NCBI GenBank assembly: GCA_963668435.2
Contig: CAXXSC010000003.1
Location: forward strand, 186,001 to 250,000
Direction of reading: 5' to 3'
DNA: 64,000 bases
From: G963668435 sp963668435
Lineage (GTDB): Bacteria > Latescibacterota > Latescibacteria > Latescibacterales > Latescibacteraceae
Below are positions 24,391-34,158 of the stretch, piece by piece (position 1 is the stretch's first letter; each line of letters begins with the position of its first letter). The notes below the pieces were generated by a model. It saw only the letters and a list, made by a program, of their open reading frames with translations, was not told the origin of the DNA and did no database searches. The position numbers and the translations under genes are program-made.

Positions 24391-25971
24391 ATGTCAAGTG
24401 GAAACGAAGTAATACTGATAGTCGGCATTTTTGTGGCATTGATAGTGTCGCTCGGCTTTTTCATCGCCGGGTGGCTGGCGTCGAAACGTATTAACCAGGC
24501 TAAGATGAACAATGCCGAGGCCTATGCCCAGAAACTCACCGAGGATGCTGAACGCGAGGCTGAGAACATCAAGAAAGCCGCCGCGCTCGACGCAAAGGAC
24601 GAGTGGTATAAAGAGCGGGGAAAATTCGAGAAGGAGACACGCGAAACCCGTCAGGAAATCGAGACTGCCGAAAAAGCGCTCAACGACAAGGAACGCAAGC
24701 TCGACAAGAAAGTCGATATCCTGAACACGAAAGAGCGCAATATCCTGATCAAGGAACGCGAGATCACAGCGAAAGAAAAGAGCCTCCGCGCTAAAAACGA
24801 TCAGCTGAGCCATCTTATCGATGCTCAGAATGAAAAACTGGAGCGTATTTCCGGTATGACCACGGAAGAAGCAAAATCACTTCTTCTGGACAACCTCGAA
24901 AAGGATGTCAAGATTCAGGCCGCGAAAATGGCCAAGGATATCCGTGACAAAGCTGTTCGCGAAGCTGACCGCGAGGCGAAAGAGGTTGTTGTCGGTGCTA
25001 TTCAGCGTTGCGCAGCCGAACACACTGTGGAGTCTTCCGTTTCGGTTGTCCATCTGCCCAACGATGAGATGAAAGGCCGTATCATCGGCCGCGAAGGACG
25101 GAATATCCGTTCCTTCGAGTTGGCAACAGGTGTTGATGTTATCGTTGACGACACACCCGAGGCGGTTATCCTCTGTGGTTTCGATCGTGTCAAACGTGAA
25201 ATCGCACGCCGTTCTCTCGAAAAGCTCATTACCGATGGCCGAATTCATCCTTCCCGTATCGAGGAAGTAGTCGAGAAATCGCGTGCCGAGGTTGAGGCTT
25301 CCTTTATCGAGCTCGGTGAGAACGCGGCTCTCGATGCCAACATTCATAACATGCATCCGAAACTTATCGAGATGCTCGGCCGTCTCAATTATCGTACAAG
25401 TTACGGACAGAACGTGCTGAATCATTCGACCGAGGTCGCGAAATTTGCCGGACTCATGGCGATGGAACTCGAGATGGATGACCAGATCGCCCGCCGTGCA
25501 GGTCTTCTGCATGATATCGGCAAGGCTATTGACCACGATATGGAGGGCACTCACACCGAACTCGGTATCATGCTTGCCAAGAAATACGGTGAGAACGAGA
25601 TGGTGATAGATGCCATTGCCTCGCTGCATGAAGAGTCCGAGGCCAAGTTTATCCTTTCCGCTGTCGTTCAGGCCGCAGATACCATTTCCTGTGCAAGGCC
25701 CGGCGCCCGCCGCGAAGACCTCGAGTCCTATGTCAAGCGTCTCGAGCGTCTCGAGGAACTGGCCGATTCGTTCGAGGGTGTCGAGAAGACTTATGCGATC
25801 CAGGCCGGCCGCGAGATCAGGGTCATGGTCAATACCGACATTGTCGACGATGCTCAGGCGGATCAGCTGTCGTATGACATCGCCGAACGTATCGAGAACG
25901 AGCTGGATTATCCCGGCCAGATCAAGGTAACCGTTATTCGGGAAATGAGGTCGGTGCAGTACGCACGTTAG
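24391..25971 (+). CDS. rny: Ribonuclease Y
   Basis: A 526-residue membrane-anchored endoribonuclease that starts mRNA decay. Domains are an N-terminal membrane helix (VILIVGIFVALIVSLGFFIAG), a long coiled coil to about residue 200, a KH domain (GRIIGREGRNIRSFELATG), an HD domain (HDIGKAIDHDMEGTHTELG) and the conserved C-terminal extension. ATG 24391 follows GGGGGAG. Length and layout are typical for the family. Confidence 0.96.
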   Translation: MSSGNEVILIVGIFVALIVSLGFFIAGWLASKRINQAKMNNAEAYAQKLTEDAEREAENIKKAAALDAKDEWYKERGKFEKETRETRQEIETAEKALNDKERKLDKKVDILNTKERNILIKEREITAKEKSLRAKNDQLSHLIDAQNEKLERISGMTTEEAKSLLLDNLEKDVKIQAAKMAKDIRDKAVREADREAKEVVVGAIQRCAAEHTVESSVSVVHLPNDEMKGRIIGREGRNIRSFELATGVDVIVDDTPEAVILCGFDRVKREIARRSLEKLITDGRIHPSRIEEVVEKSRAEVEASFIELGENAALDANIHNMHPKLIEMLGRLNYRTSYGQNVLNHSTEVAKFAGLMAMELEMDDQIARRAGLLHDIGKAIDHDMEGTHTELGIMLAKKYGENEMVIDAIASLHEESEAKFILSAVVQAADTISCARPGARREDLESYVKRLERLEELADSFEGVEKTYAIQAGREIRVMVNTDIVDDAQADQLSYDIAERIENELDYPGQIKVTVIREMRSVQYAR

Positions 25972-26029
25972 TCCGGTATTCACAGTTGTTTTTTTGATGA
26001 ATTACTATTACATTTTTATAAATGTCAGT

Positions 26030-26055
26030 GAGGCTGTCGGTGTATCGGCAGCCTC
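26030..26055 (+). promoter_or_regulatory. Stable hairpin between rny and ymdB
   Basis: GAGGCTGTCG and CGGCAGCCTC pair over 10 bp (one G-T) around a 6-base loop; two more outer pairs are possible. No U-tract follows, so it may be an mRNA-stabilising or leader element rather than a terminator. Confidence 0.45.
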
Positions 26056-26111
26056 GCGGCATGACATGAGATATATTGCGCCCGCTTTTCCCGGCGCAGG
26101 ATGGAGTCAAT

Positions 26112-26906
26112 GTGAAAGTTTTATTTGTCGGTGATATTTTTGGAAGGCCGGGCCGTGCCGTGGCCTCTGAATTCATTCCGAAAACCATAGAAAAGTACAA
26201 TGTTGATTTCTGCATCGCCAATGGTGAGAACTCTGCTGGCGGTTACGGCATAACTGAAAACTGCATCAAGAAGCTTAAAAGTTACGGTGTCGATGCCATT
26301 ACCTCCGGCAATCACATATGGGACCGCCGCGAAGCAGAATCGCTTCTTAATGCCTATCCCGAGCTGATGCGCCCGGCGAACTATCCCTGGGGTGTGCCCG
26401 GTGTCGGTGATTTCCTGACGGAACTGCCCAACGGCAAGAAAATCGGTGTGATGAACCTCCAGGGGCGTATTTTCATGCCGCCGATCGACTGCCCGTTCAG
26501 GACCGCCGACAATGTGCTCAACTATCTTCGCGACGAGACGAATATCATCATTGTCGATTTCCATGCGGAGGCGACCTCTGAAAAAATGGCGCTTGCCTGG
26601 TATCTCGACGGCCGTGTAAGCGCGGTTCTCGGAACGCATACCCATGTTATGACCGCCGACGAGCGGATTCTTCCCCAGGGGACAGCTTTTATCTCCGATG
26701 TGGGAATGACCGGTCCGCATAAATCAATCATCGGTGTCAAGGTCGAGCAGTCTCTCCGGCGCATTATCAAGCAGCTTCCTTCTCGCTTTTCTCCTGCCGA
26801 GGAGTGGCTGACTTTTTCCGCAGTACTTCTCGATATCAACGATGAAAGTGGTCAGACGATCTCAATCACCCGAATCTGCGAGCAGAAAGATGGCGCTTCC
26901 CAGTAA
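26112..26906 (+). CDS. YmdB-family metallophosphoesterase
   Basis: A 264-residue protein starting at GTG 26112, with GGAG 5 bases upstream. It is a calcineurin-like phosphoesterase of the TIGR00282/YmdB group, shown in Bacillus to hydrolyse 2',3'-cyclic nucleotides. Metal ligands are seen in VGDIFGRPG, NGENSAGG, SGNHIWD, VDFHAEATSEK and GTHTHVMTAD. In many bacteria the gene follows rny, as here. The last 17 bp overlap xseA. Confidence 0.92.
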   Translation: MKVLFVGDIFGRPGRAVASEFIPKTIEKYNVDFCIANGENSAGGYGITENCIKKLKSYGVDAITSGNHIWDRREAESLLNAYPELMRPANYPWGVPGVGDFLTELPNGKKIGVMNLQGRIFMPPIDCPFRTADNVLNYLRDETNIIIVDFHAEATSEKMALAWYLDGRVSAVLGTHTHVMTADERILPQGTAFISDVGMTGPHKSIIGVKVEQSLRRIIKQLPSRFSPAEEWLTFSAVLLDINDESGQTISITRICEQKDGASQ

Positions 26907-28125
26907 TCCTGAGCCCGGACTTTCCGGAGATTCGGGAGCCAGCGGGTCGCGTCGCCTCACAGTTAGCGAATTTACCCGCCATGTGAAGCATATAATCGAA
27001 GATGAACTGCCGTTTGTTATTATCGAGGGCGAGATCTCGAATTATGTCCATCACTCTTCCGGTCACCGGTATTTTTCCCTGAAAGATTCTTCGTCCCAGC
27101 TCAAGTGTGTCATGTTCAAGTGGCAGGCACAGAAACTTGCGTTCAAACCGGATAACGGTGCACAGGTCCTGATTTTCGGTACGCCGACGGTATATGAACC
27201 GCGCGGAGAGTACCAGGTCAATGTGCAGCGAATGCAGCCTCTTGGGCAGGGTGATCTCCTGTTGATGCTCGAACAGCTGAAGGCGAAACTCTCGGCCGAG
27301 GGCGTTTTCGACAATCAGCGCCCGCTGCCGCAGTACCCCTCGAAAGTCGCGATTGTCACTTCGCCAACAGGTGCCGCGGTCAGGGATATGATCAATGTTT
27401 TGGGCCGTCGCGCGCCGCATGTCCGTATTCTGCTTCGACCCGCGCTTGTGCAGGGTGAGGGAGCCGCTGCTGACATTGCCCGAGCGATTGCGGAGATAGA
27501 TGCTGTTGGCGAGGCTGATCTCATGATTGTCGGGCGCGGCGGTGGATCGATCGAGGATCTCTGGGCATTTAACGAGGAACCGGTTGCACGGGCGATCCAT
27601 GCCTCGTCGATCCCGGTCATTTCCGCAGTCGGACACGAGACGGATGTGACACTGGCTGATTTTGCTGCCGATCTCAGGGCACCGACTCCCTCCGCGGGTG
27701 CGGAGCTTGCGGTCCGCGACAGCAGGGACATGAAAGATATGCTTGCCTCGTACACGGCGACTCTCAGGCGGTCTGTACTCGATACTGTTGACCGTTTGTC
27801 AGGCAGGGTCGATCTTGTGCTATCAGGATTCAAGCCGGAGCGTTTCATGCAGCAGTTGATGATGAAAAGCCAGCATGTCGACGAGTGCGGCATCAGGATG
27901 AAAGCCGCTCTTGCCGAAATCCTGTCCCAGCGGGAAAAACAGGCGGAAACGCTTGAGGGAAAACTGGTCGCCATGAATCCGAAAGCTGTACTTGATCGCG
28001 GCTATTCGATAGTGTACCGTGAAACGGACAAACGGGTGGTCGATGATACCTCGCTTATCACAGATGGCGACAGGGTTCACGTGGAACTCGCGAAAGGCTC
28101 TTTCAATGCCCGGGTCGAATCGTGA
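26890..28125 (+). CDS. xseA: Exodeoxyribonuclease VII large subunit
   Basis: A 411-residue catalytic subunit of Exo VII, which degrades single-stranded DNA. An N-terminal OB-fold (LTVSEFTRHVKHIIEDELPFV, SGHRYFSLKD) is followed by the catalytic domain (VAIVTSPTGAAVRDM, GRGGGSIEDLWAFNEE, SAVGHETDVTLAD) and a coiled-coil tail with LDRGYSIV. ATG 26890 lies inside the end of ymdB, indicating translational coupling. xseB follows 81 bp later. Confidence 0.95.
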   Translation: MALPSNPEPGLSGDSGASGSRRLTVSEFTRHVKHIIEDELPFVIIEGEISNYVHHSSGHRYFSLKDSSSQLKCVMFKWQAQKLAFKPDNGAQVLIFGTPTVYEPRGEYQVNVQRMQPLGQGDLLLMLEQLKAKLSAEGVFDNQRPLPQYPSKVAIVTSPTGAAVRDMINVLGRRAPHVRILLRPALVQGEGAAADIARAIAEIDAVGEADLMIVGRGGGSIEDLWAFNEEPVARAIHASSIPVISAVGHETDVTLADFAADLRAPTPSAGAELAVRDSRDMKDMLASYTATLRRSVLDTVDRLSGRVDLVLSGFKPERFMQQLMMKSQHVDECGIRMKAALAEILSQREKQAETLEGKLVAMNPKAVLDRGYSIVYRETDKRVVDDTSLITDGDRVHVELAKGSFNARVES

Positions 28126-28206
28126 AAATCATTGTTCCCCGGCGCTGTCTTTCGTATACTACATTGTTACATAATAACTTTGACCTAACTTTGCGGGATT
28201 TTTGAT

Positions 28207-28449
28207 ATGGCCGACGAAACACAGGGATTTGAAAAACTGCTCGAGCGGCTCGAGGAAATTGTCAGGAAAATGGAGGACGGCGGTCTCTCGCTCGAGGAAT
28301 CGCTCGCACTCTATGAAGAGGGCATGAAAAAGACCGAGTCTTTGAACGAAATGCTTAAAGAGGCACGGGAACGCGTGCAGAAACTCGTTATCGACAGTAA
28401 CGGCGAGGCTCGTCTCGAGCTTTTTGAAACAGAAGGAGAGGGCGAGTGA
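28207..28449 (+). CDS. xseB: Exodeoxyribonuclease VII small subunit
   Basis: An 80-residue XseB protein. The FEKLLERLEEIVRKMEDGGLSLEESL and YEEGM motifs are diagnostic. It binds the coiled-coil tail of XseA. Its stop overlaps the GTG start of ispA by 4 bp. Confidence 0.94.
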   Translation: MADETQGFEKLLERLEEIVRKMEDGGLSLEESLALYEEGMKKTESLNEMLKEARERVQKLVIDSNGEARLELFETEGEGE

Positions 28450-29312
28450 CAGCGCTGGAATTTCTCGAACTTCAGAAAAAGAAAGTCAACGATTATCTCG
28501 ATGATTATCTTCTCACCGGTGAAGTGCAGCCCTCGGTCATTCACGAAGCGATCCGCTACAGCGTTTTTTCCGGTGGCAAACGTTTTCGCGCCGCGCTCTG
28601 CCTTGCCGCATGCGAGGCTTTCGGCGGCGATGAAAAGACCGCACTGCCTGTTGCGGGCGGTATCGAGCTGATCCATGCCTATTCGCTGATCCACGACGAT
28701 CTTCCCTGCATGGATGATGACGATCTAAGGCGCGGCAAGCCGACACTTCACAAGGCTTTTGCCGAGAACATCGCGGTGCTTGCGGGAGATGCCTTGAATG
28801 CGCTTGCTTTCGATCTCGTTTCACGGGCAGATGACTGCCGAATAATCCGGGTGCTGGCACATGCCATCGGCACCGAGGGTATGATCGGCGGCCAGGTAGC
28901 AGATGTCATGTCCTGCGGCCTCGATGAGGTCACCGAGGACGATGTGCATTTCATCCATATCAGGAAAACCGCGGCGCTTATCAAGGCAAGTTTGATCATG
29001 GGTGCCATGTGTGCCAGTGCCTCGGATGAGGACCTCGAAGCAGTCGATGCTTTCGGTATGCGGATCGGCCTTGCGTTCCAAATTGTCGATGATATACTTG
29101 ATATAGAGAGCTCCGATGAGGTGCTTGGAAAGGATGTCGGTTCCGACGAGGATCTCGACAAGGCGACCTATCCGAAAGTTATCGGTCTCGAGCCATCACG
29201 GGCCAGGGCGAACAGGCTGGTGAAAGAGGCAAATGAACTTCTTGACGGGCTGGGGCGTGACACATCGGTTCTTTCCGGTCTTGCCAGTTTTGTGATCGAG
29301 CGGGTTAATTAA
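28446..29312 (+). CDS. ispA: Farnesyl/geranylgeranyl diphosphate synthase
   Basis: A 288-residue short-chain isoprenyl diphosphate synthase that condenses IPP with allylic diphosphates. The first Asp-rich motif is in HDDLPCMDDDDLRRG and the second in FQIVDDILDI. FSGGKRFRA binds the substrate phosphate. The GTG start at 28446 overlaps the xseB stop. It stands with dxs, the first enzyme of the MEP pathway, 48 bp downstream, the common xseB-ispA-dxs order. Confidence 0.94.
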   Translation: MTALEFLELQKKKVNDYLDDYLLTGEVQPSVIHEAIRYSVFSGGKRFRAALCLAACEAFGGDEKTALPVAGGIELIHAYSLIHDDLPCMDDDDLRRGKPTLHKAFAENIAVLAGDALNALAFDLVSRADDCRIIRVLAHAIGTEGMIGGQVADVMSCGLDEVTEDDVHFIHIRKTAALIKASLIMGAMCASASDEDLEAVDAFGMRIGLAFQIVDDILDIESSDEVLGKDVGSDEDLDKATYPKVIGLEPSRARANRLVKEANELLDGLGRDTSVLSGLASFVIERVN

Positions 29313-29360
29313 GGCCGCATTTTCATATATAATTCGATACAATGTGGGAAAACGATACGA

Positions 29361-31235
29361 ATGAGTAGAATACTTGATACGATTGATTCTCCGGCGGACT
29401 TGAAAAAACTGTCTCAGGATGGGCTGGTCGAGCTTGCCGATGAAATTCGAGGAGAGATTTGCAGCGTCGTGTCCAAGACCGGCGGGCATCTCGCACCGAG
29501 CCTCGGTGTTGTCGAATTGAGCATCGCGCTGCATTATATTTTCGATTGCCCCAAGGACAAGATTGTCTGGGATGTCGGTCATCAGTCCTATACCCATAAG
29601 ATTTTAACGGGAAGGCGGGAGCGTTTCCATACGCTTCGTACCGAAGGCGGTATTTCCGGTTTCCCGAAGATTACCGAGAGTGATTCGGACGCGTTCGGTG
29701 CCGGACACGCAGGCACGGCTATTTCCGCCGCGCTCGGTATTGCCGCCGCACGTGATATCAAGGGCAGTGACGAACGTGTTGTGGCGGTCGTTGGCGATGG
29801 TGTCATGACATGCGGGCTCAGTTTCGAGGGCCTCAACAATGTCAGCGACGCGCACACCGACCTCCTTGTCATCCTGAATGACAACAAGATGTCGATCTCT
29901 CCCAATGTCGGTGCGTTGTCGAATTATCTGACCGATGTCATCTCGAATGACCGCTACAACAAGCTCAAGAAAGATATCTGGTCGCTCACCGGAATCATTC
30001 CGAAAGTCGGCGATCAGGCCCGCAAGGTGATAAACCGCGTGGAGAAAAGCCTGAAAACACTGATTGTTCCGGGTATCTGGTTCGAGAACCTCGGTTTCCG
30101 TTATTTCGGGCCTGTCGACGGGCACAATATCCCGCGTCTTCTCCAGGTGCTGTCACAGCTCAAGAAGATCAAAGGGCCATTGCTATTGCACGTAGATACA
30201 ACCAAGGGCAAGGGCTACTGTTTCGCGGAGGAGAACGCCACCAAGTTCCACGGTGTCAATGCTTTCCATCTCGAGGACGGCAGCTCTGTCAATCAATCCG
30301 CGCGTATGAGCTACTCGGCGGTTATGGGACAGGCGCTTATGAAAATTGCCGAAAAGAAGAAAAATATTTGCGCTATCACCGCCGCTATGACAGATTCCAC
30401 CGGGCTCAAACCGTTCTCCCAGGAATATCCCGACCGCTTTTTCGATGTCGGTATCGCCGAGGGGCACGCGGTGACCTTTGCCGCCGGTCTTGCCCGCGCC
30501 GGAATGAAACCGTTTGTGGCGATCTACTCGTCTTTCCTCCAGCGCTCGTATGATAATATTATCCATGATGTCGCCCTTCAGAAACTGCCGGTTGTCATGT
30601 GCCTTGACAGGGCCGGTGTTGTCGGTGAGGACGGTCCCACCCATCACGGCGTGTTCGACCTTTCGTTCCTACGCCAGATTCCCGATGTGGTAGTGATGGC
30701 GCCGAAAGACGAGAACGAACTTCAGGATATGATGAAGCTGGCCTCGGAATATGATGAAGGCCCCGTGGCGGTTCGCTATCCTCGCGGTTCCGGCACTGCC
30801 ACAAAGATCAGGAAAACATTCAAGAAAATCGAGCTCGGCAAAGCTGAAACGCTCCGTGAGGGCGATGATGTCGTCATCCTCGGAATCGGCGAAATGACTC
30901 CGGTGTGTGTCAGTGCCGCCAAGCAGCTCGAAAAGGAAAATATTTCCGCGACAGTTGTGAATATGCGCTTTGTCAGACCGCTGGATACGGCTTTGCTCGA
31001 TGACCTCGCCGTGAAAAATATTCCCATTGTCACCGTGGAAGAGAACGCAATGCCTGGCGGTTTCGGTGCTGCGGTTGCCGAGTATTACAGCATCAAGGGG
31101 ACTTCCGCCAAGGTCGCTATTCACGGAATTCCGGATCAGTTTATCGGTCAGGCGACCCGCAAACGTCTCTTATCCATGCTTGGACTTGACAGCGAAGGTG
31201 TCGCTCAGAAAGTGAAAGAGGTTCTCGGCCGATGA
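29361..31235 (+). CDS. dxs: 1-deoxy-D-xylulose-5-phosphate synthase
   Basis: A 624-residue thiamine diphosphate enzyme joining pyruvate and glyceraldehyde 3-phosphate for isoprenoid synthesis. Motifs are GGHLAPSLGVVELSIAL, VWDVGHQSY, the ThDP-binding VGDGVMTCGLSFEGLNN (then LNDNKMSIS), DVGIAEGHAVTFAAG in the pyrimidine domain and the DRAGVVGEDGPTHHG loop. It overlaps nadK by 4 bp. Length is typical. Confidence 0.96.
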   Translation: MSRILDTIDSPADLKKLSQDGLVELADEIRGEICSVVSKTGGHLAPSLGVVELSIALHYIFDCPKDKIVWDVGHQSYTHKILTGRRERFHTLRTEGGISGFPKITESDSDAFGAGHAGTAISAALGIAAARDIKGSDERVVAVVGDGVMTCGLSFEGLNNVSDAHTDLLVILNDNKMSISPNVGALSNYLTDVISNDRYNKLKKDIWSLTGIIPKVGDQARKVINRVEKSLKTLIVPGIWFENLGFRYFGPVDGHNIPRLLQVLSQLKKIKGPLLLHVDTTKGKGYCFAEENATKFHGVNAFHLEDGSSVNQSARMSYSAVMGQALMKIAEKKKNICAITAAMTDSTGLKPFSQEYPDRFFDVGIAEGHAVTFAAGLARAGMKPFVAIYSSFLQRSYDNIIHDVALQKLPVVMCLDRAGVVGEDGPTHHGVFDLSFLRQIPDVVVMAPKDENELQDMMKLASEYDEGPVAVRYPRGSGTATKIRKTFKKIELGKAETLREGDDVVILGIGEMTPVCVSAAKQLEKENISATVVNMRFVRPLDTALLDDLAVKNIPIVTVEENAMPGGFGAAVAEYYSIKGTSAKVAIHGIPDQFIGQATRKRLLSMLGLDSEGVAQKVKEVLGR

Positions 31236-32086
31236 AACTCGCAATCATCGCGAATACGGGGAAAGAGGGCACGAAAACTATCGTGCCCGAATTCGTTACA
31301 CTCCTCGAGAAGGAGGGGTTCAGCGCGGTGCTTCATGAAAGCATACGCCCGTTTGTCGATGATTCTTATGATTTTGCCGGAACGGACAGCCTCTTTGAAG
31401 GAGCCGACATGCTGGTGTCATTCGGCGGTGACGGTACATTCCTTCAAGCGGCGCGGCTTTCCGAAACGAGCGGCCTTCCTATAATAGGTGTCAATCTCGG
31501 CAAGGTCGGTTTTCTTGCGGAGGTCATGCCCGATGAGATCGACATGATCCCGGCCAGGCTCAAGGATGAACGTATATCGGTTATTGAACGCCTCGCTTTC
31601 GCCGCGGAGACAACCTGCGGAAAAGACTATTTTGCGCTCAACGATATCGTTATCGACCGCAATGTCGATACGAGGATTCTCCGACTGACCGTTGAGGTCG
31701 GCGGCAAATACGCTGGCGAGTTCCATGCCGATGGACTTATTATTTCGACTCCGACCGGGTCGACAGCTCATTCCATGGCTGCCGGCGGACCGCTGGTTAT
31801 GCCCGAATGCCAGGTTTTTATCCTGACACCGATCTGTCCGCACTCATTGACCATTCGACCGATGATCATTGACGGCAGCCAGGATATCAGGATTACCGTC
31901 GCCGAGGGGCTTGCCCGTATGGCTGTGGACGGTCAGAGTTTCGTGGCTGTCGAGCATGGCGAGGGCGTGATTGTAAGGAAAGCGCAGAATCCTGTACGAG
32001 TCGTTCGTTTCAATGAGAAAACATATTTTGACATATTGCACACCCGCCTCAATTGGGGTGTCAGCCTGAAGCTGAAAAATGCTTGA
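31232..32086 (+). CDS. nadK: NAD kinase
   Basis: A 284-residue ATP-NAD kinase that makes NADP. Motifs are SFGGDGTFLQAAR, GVNLGKVGFLAE, DGLIISTPTGSTAHSMAAGG and TPICPHSLTIRP. It starts as ATGA overlapping the dxs stop and its last 8 bp overlap recN. This dense packing suggests one transcript from at least xseB to rarA. Confidence 0.95.
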   Translation: MKLAIIANTGKEGTKTIVPEFVTLLEKEGFSAVLHESIRPFVDDSYDFAGTDSLFEGADMLVSFGGDGTFLQAARLSETSGLPIIGVNLGKVGFLAEVMPDEIDMIPARLKDERISVIERLAFAAETTCGKDYFALNDIVIDRNVDTRILRLTVEVGGKYAGEFHADGLIISTPTGSTAHSMAAGGPLVMPECQVFILTPICPHSLTIRPMIIDGSQDIRITVAEGLARMAVDGQSFVAVEHGEGVIVRKAQNPVRVVRFNEKTYFDILHTRLNWGVSLKLKNA

Positions 32087-33785
32087 GACACTCACCATTC
32101 ATAATTACGCGATCATCGATGAAATGAGCACCGCTTTCTCCCGGGGCCTTAACATCATCACCGGGGAAACGGGAGCGGGAAAGTCCATTGTCGTCGATGC
32201 CCTCGAGCTCGTTCTCGGAGCACGCGCTTCCGCGGAAATGATCCGTGCCGGAAGCTCCGGCCTTGTTGTCTCCGGAGTATTCACCGGAGTCACTCTTTCC
32301 GGGCCCAATCTGCCCGATATCGATACTATCGATGATATGCTCATTCTCCGCCGCGAGGTCCGTGCCGACGGGAAAAACCGTTGTTATATCAACGACAGCC
32401 CGGTTACGCTCAGGACCCTCAAGGAAATCGGCGACCGGCTCGTTGATTTTCATGGACAGCACGACCATCAGTCGCTTCTTTCCGCTATCGATCATGTAGA
32501 ATATCTCGATGGTTTCGCTGGGCTCGGCACGCTTGCCGACAGGGTGGCGAAAGAGTATGAGCAAATGCGCTCAATTCGTCACGATATCAGAAAAATCGAG
32601 AAAGAAATCGAGTCAACAAAACGTGACCGTGATCTTTTCACTTTTCAGCTGGAAGAAATCGATCGCGTGGCAATTCAGCCCGGAGAGGACGATGAGCTTG
32701 AGGTTTCAATCTCCCGGCTTTCCAGTGCGAGCGACCTCAAGGCAATGGGGCTGAAAACATTTCAGCGCCTTTCCGAGGCGGAAGGCTCTGTTGCAGAGAC
32801 ACTGAATACCATTTCACGGGAGCTTGAAAGCGCCACGTCACATGACCCTTCACTTGCGCCCATGAGCGACCGGTTGGGAGAGATACTCGATTCCGTCGAG
32901 GATACCGCCCATTTTTTCCGGACCTATGCGGAAAATCTCGATGATGATCCCGCGCTGCTAGATGAACTCGATGAACGTCTGGCGATGATCGAAAGGCTCA
33001 AAAAGAAGTACGGTCCCTCTCTCGACGATCTCTTCGCTTACCGCGAGAAAATCGCCGCGGCGCTTGAGGGAAGTGAAATGTCACGCGAGAAGCTTGACAG
33101 TCTGCGCGGTGAGTTGAAAAGCATAGAAAATAGTCTGTTTGAGTCGTCATCGGAGCTTTCCCGGAAACGGAAAGAAGCGGCGCCCGGTCTTTCAGCAGAG
33201 GTGGAACATCATCTCGCCGATCTCGGCATGAGCGGTGCGAGGCTCGTGGCCGCGATAGATCCATGCACCGGGCCGGACAGCCTTGTCTGTGGCGATAGTA
33301 CGGTTTTTGTTTCGGAGAAAGGTCTCGACAGCGTCGAGTTCCTTATTGCTGCAAATCCCGGCGAGCCGCCGAAATCGCTGGTGAAAGTCGCCTCGGGCGG
33401 TGAAATATCGCGTATCATGCTCGCGCTTAAGCTGACGCTTTCCGATATCAGCGATGTGCCCTCGATGGTTTTCGACGAGATCGATGTCGGTGTCAGCGGC
33501 CGTATCGCCGAGGCAATCGGCAGGAAATTGAAAACGCTCACGGCAAAACGGCAGGCGCTTGTCATTACACACCTGCCCCAGATAGCGGCCATGGCGGAGC
33601 GTCATTTCTCGGCCCGTAAAAAAGTGGACGGTGACCGGACAAGTACCGGGCTTATACTTCTCGATGATTCAGAACGTCAGCGCGAACTGGCGTCACTTTT
33701 GTCCGGTGATACCCTGACCGATGCCGCGCTGGCCCACGCACAGGAAATGATTGAATCTCAAAAGGACGGGAACGAGGATGGATAA
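32079..33785 (+). CDS. recN: DNA repair protein RecN
   Basis: A 568-residue SMC-like ATPase acting early in double-strand break repair. The N-terminal Walker A is GETGAGKS near residue 30, the middle is coiled coil, and the C-terminal half has the signature KVASGGEISRIMLALK and Walker B FDEIDVGVSG. The DFHGQHDHQSLL motif is typical. No LexA-type box is visible upstream, since it starts inside nadK. Confidence 0.95.
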   Translation: MLETLTIHNYAIIDEMSTAFSRGLNIITGETGAGKSIVVDALELVLGARASAEMIRAGSSGLVVSGVFTGVTLSGPNLPDIDTIDDMLILRREVRADGKNRCYINDSPVTLRTLKEIGDRLVDFHGQHDHQSLLSAIDHVEYLDGFAGLGTLADRVAKEYEQMRSIRHDIRKIEKEIESTKRDRDLFTFQLEEIDRVAIQPGEDDELEVSISRLSSASDLKAMGLKTFQRLSEAEGSVAETLNTISRELESATSHDPSLAPMSDRLGEILDSVEDTAHFFRTYAENLDDDPALLDELDERLAMIERLKKKYGPSLDDLFAYREKIAAALEGSEMSREKLDSLRGELKSIENSLFESSSELSRKRKEAAPGLSAEVEHHLADLGMSGARLVAAIDPCTGPDSLVCGDSTVFVSEKGLDSVEFLIAANPGEPPKSLVKVASGGEISRIMLALKLTLSDISDVPSMVFDEIDVGVSGRIAEAIGRKLKTLTAKRQALVITHLPQIAAMAERHFSARKKVDGDRTSTGLILLDDSERQRELASLLSGDTLTDAALAHAQEMIESQKDGNEDG

Positions 33786-34140
33786 GGAAAGAAAAAAGGA
33801 AATGGTATCGAGCTACAAGGAAACCGCTGTTCAGGGCGCTGTGCTCGGTATAAGGAACCGCGAGAACGGCAAGCTTTTCATTGCCGCCGGTCCGAATAAG
33901 AAAGGCATTGAAAACCGTCACCGTTTCGAATTGACGACCGGCGGTCATAAATGCGAGGCACTTCAGAAAGACTGGAACAGTTTCGGCGCCGGGGCATTTG
34001 AATTTGAGATACTCGACACCATCGAACCGGACAGGAATTCAACAGGTGTTTCTCCTGCCGATGTCGCGGAACTGCTCGATCTCTGGCTCGACAAGCTACA
34101 GCCTTTCGGCGACAAAGGGTACAACGTCAAGGTTTCATGA
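33778..34140 (+). CDS. Small GIY-YIG nuclease-like protein
   Basis: A 120-residue protein starting at ATG 33778, overlapping recN by 8 bp. It resembles a family annotated as GIY-YIG nuclease-like: a basic start (MDKERKKEMVSSYKE), GAVLGIRNRENGKLFIAAG, NRHRFELTTGGH, LQKDWNSFGAGAFEFEILD and a final helix. The GIY-YIG motif itself is degenerate (AVLGIRN at the first strand), so nuclease activity is doubtful. Placement between recN and rarA suggests DNA metabolism. Moderate confidence in the family. Confidence 0.65.
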   Translation: MDKERKKEMVSSYKETAVQGAVLGIRNRENGKLFIAAGPNKKGIENRHRFELTTGGHKCEALQKDWNSFGAGAFEFEILDTIEPDRNSTGVSPADVAELLDLWLDKLQPFGDKGYNVKVS

Positions 34141-34158
34141 CGCTGCGGATTTTGAAAT

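Noticed and set aside
24877..25983. 368-residue open frame opposite rny
   Set aside because: Shadow of a GC-biased coding strand; no recognisable domain, and rny is complete.
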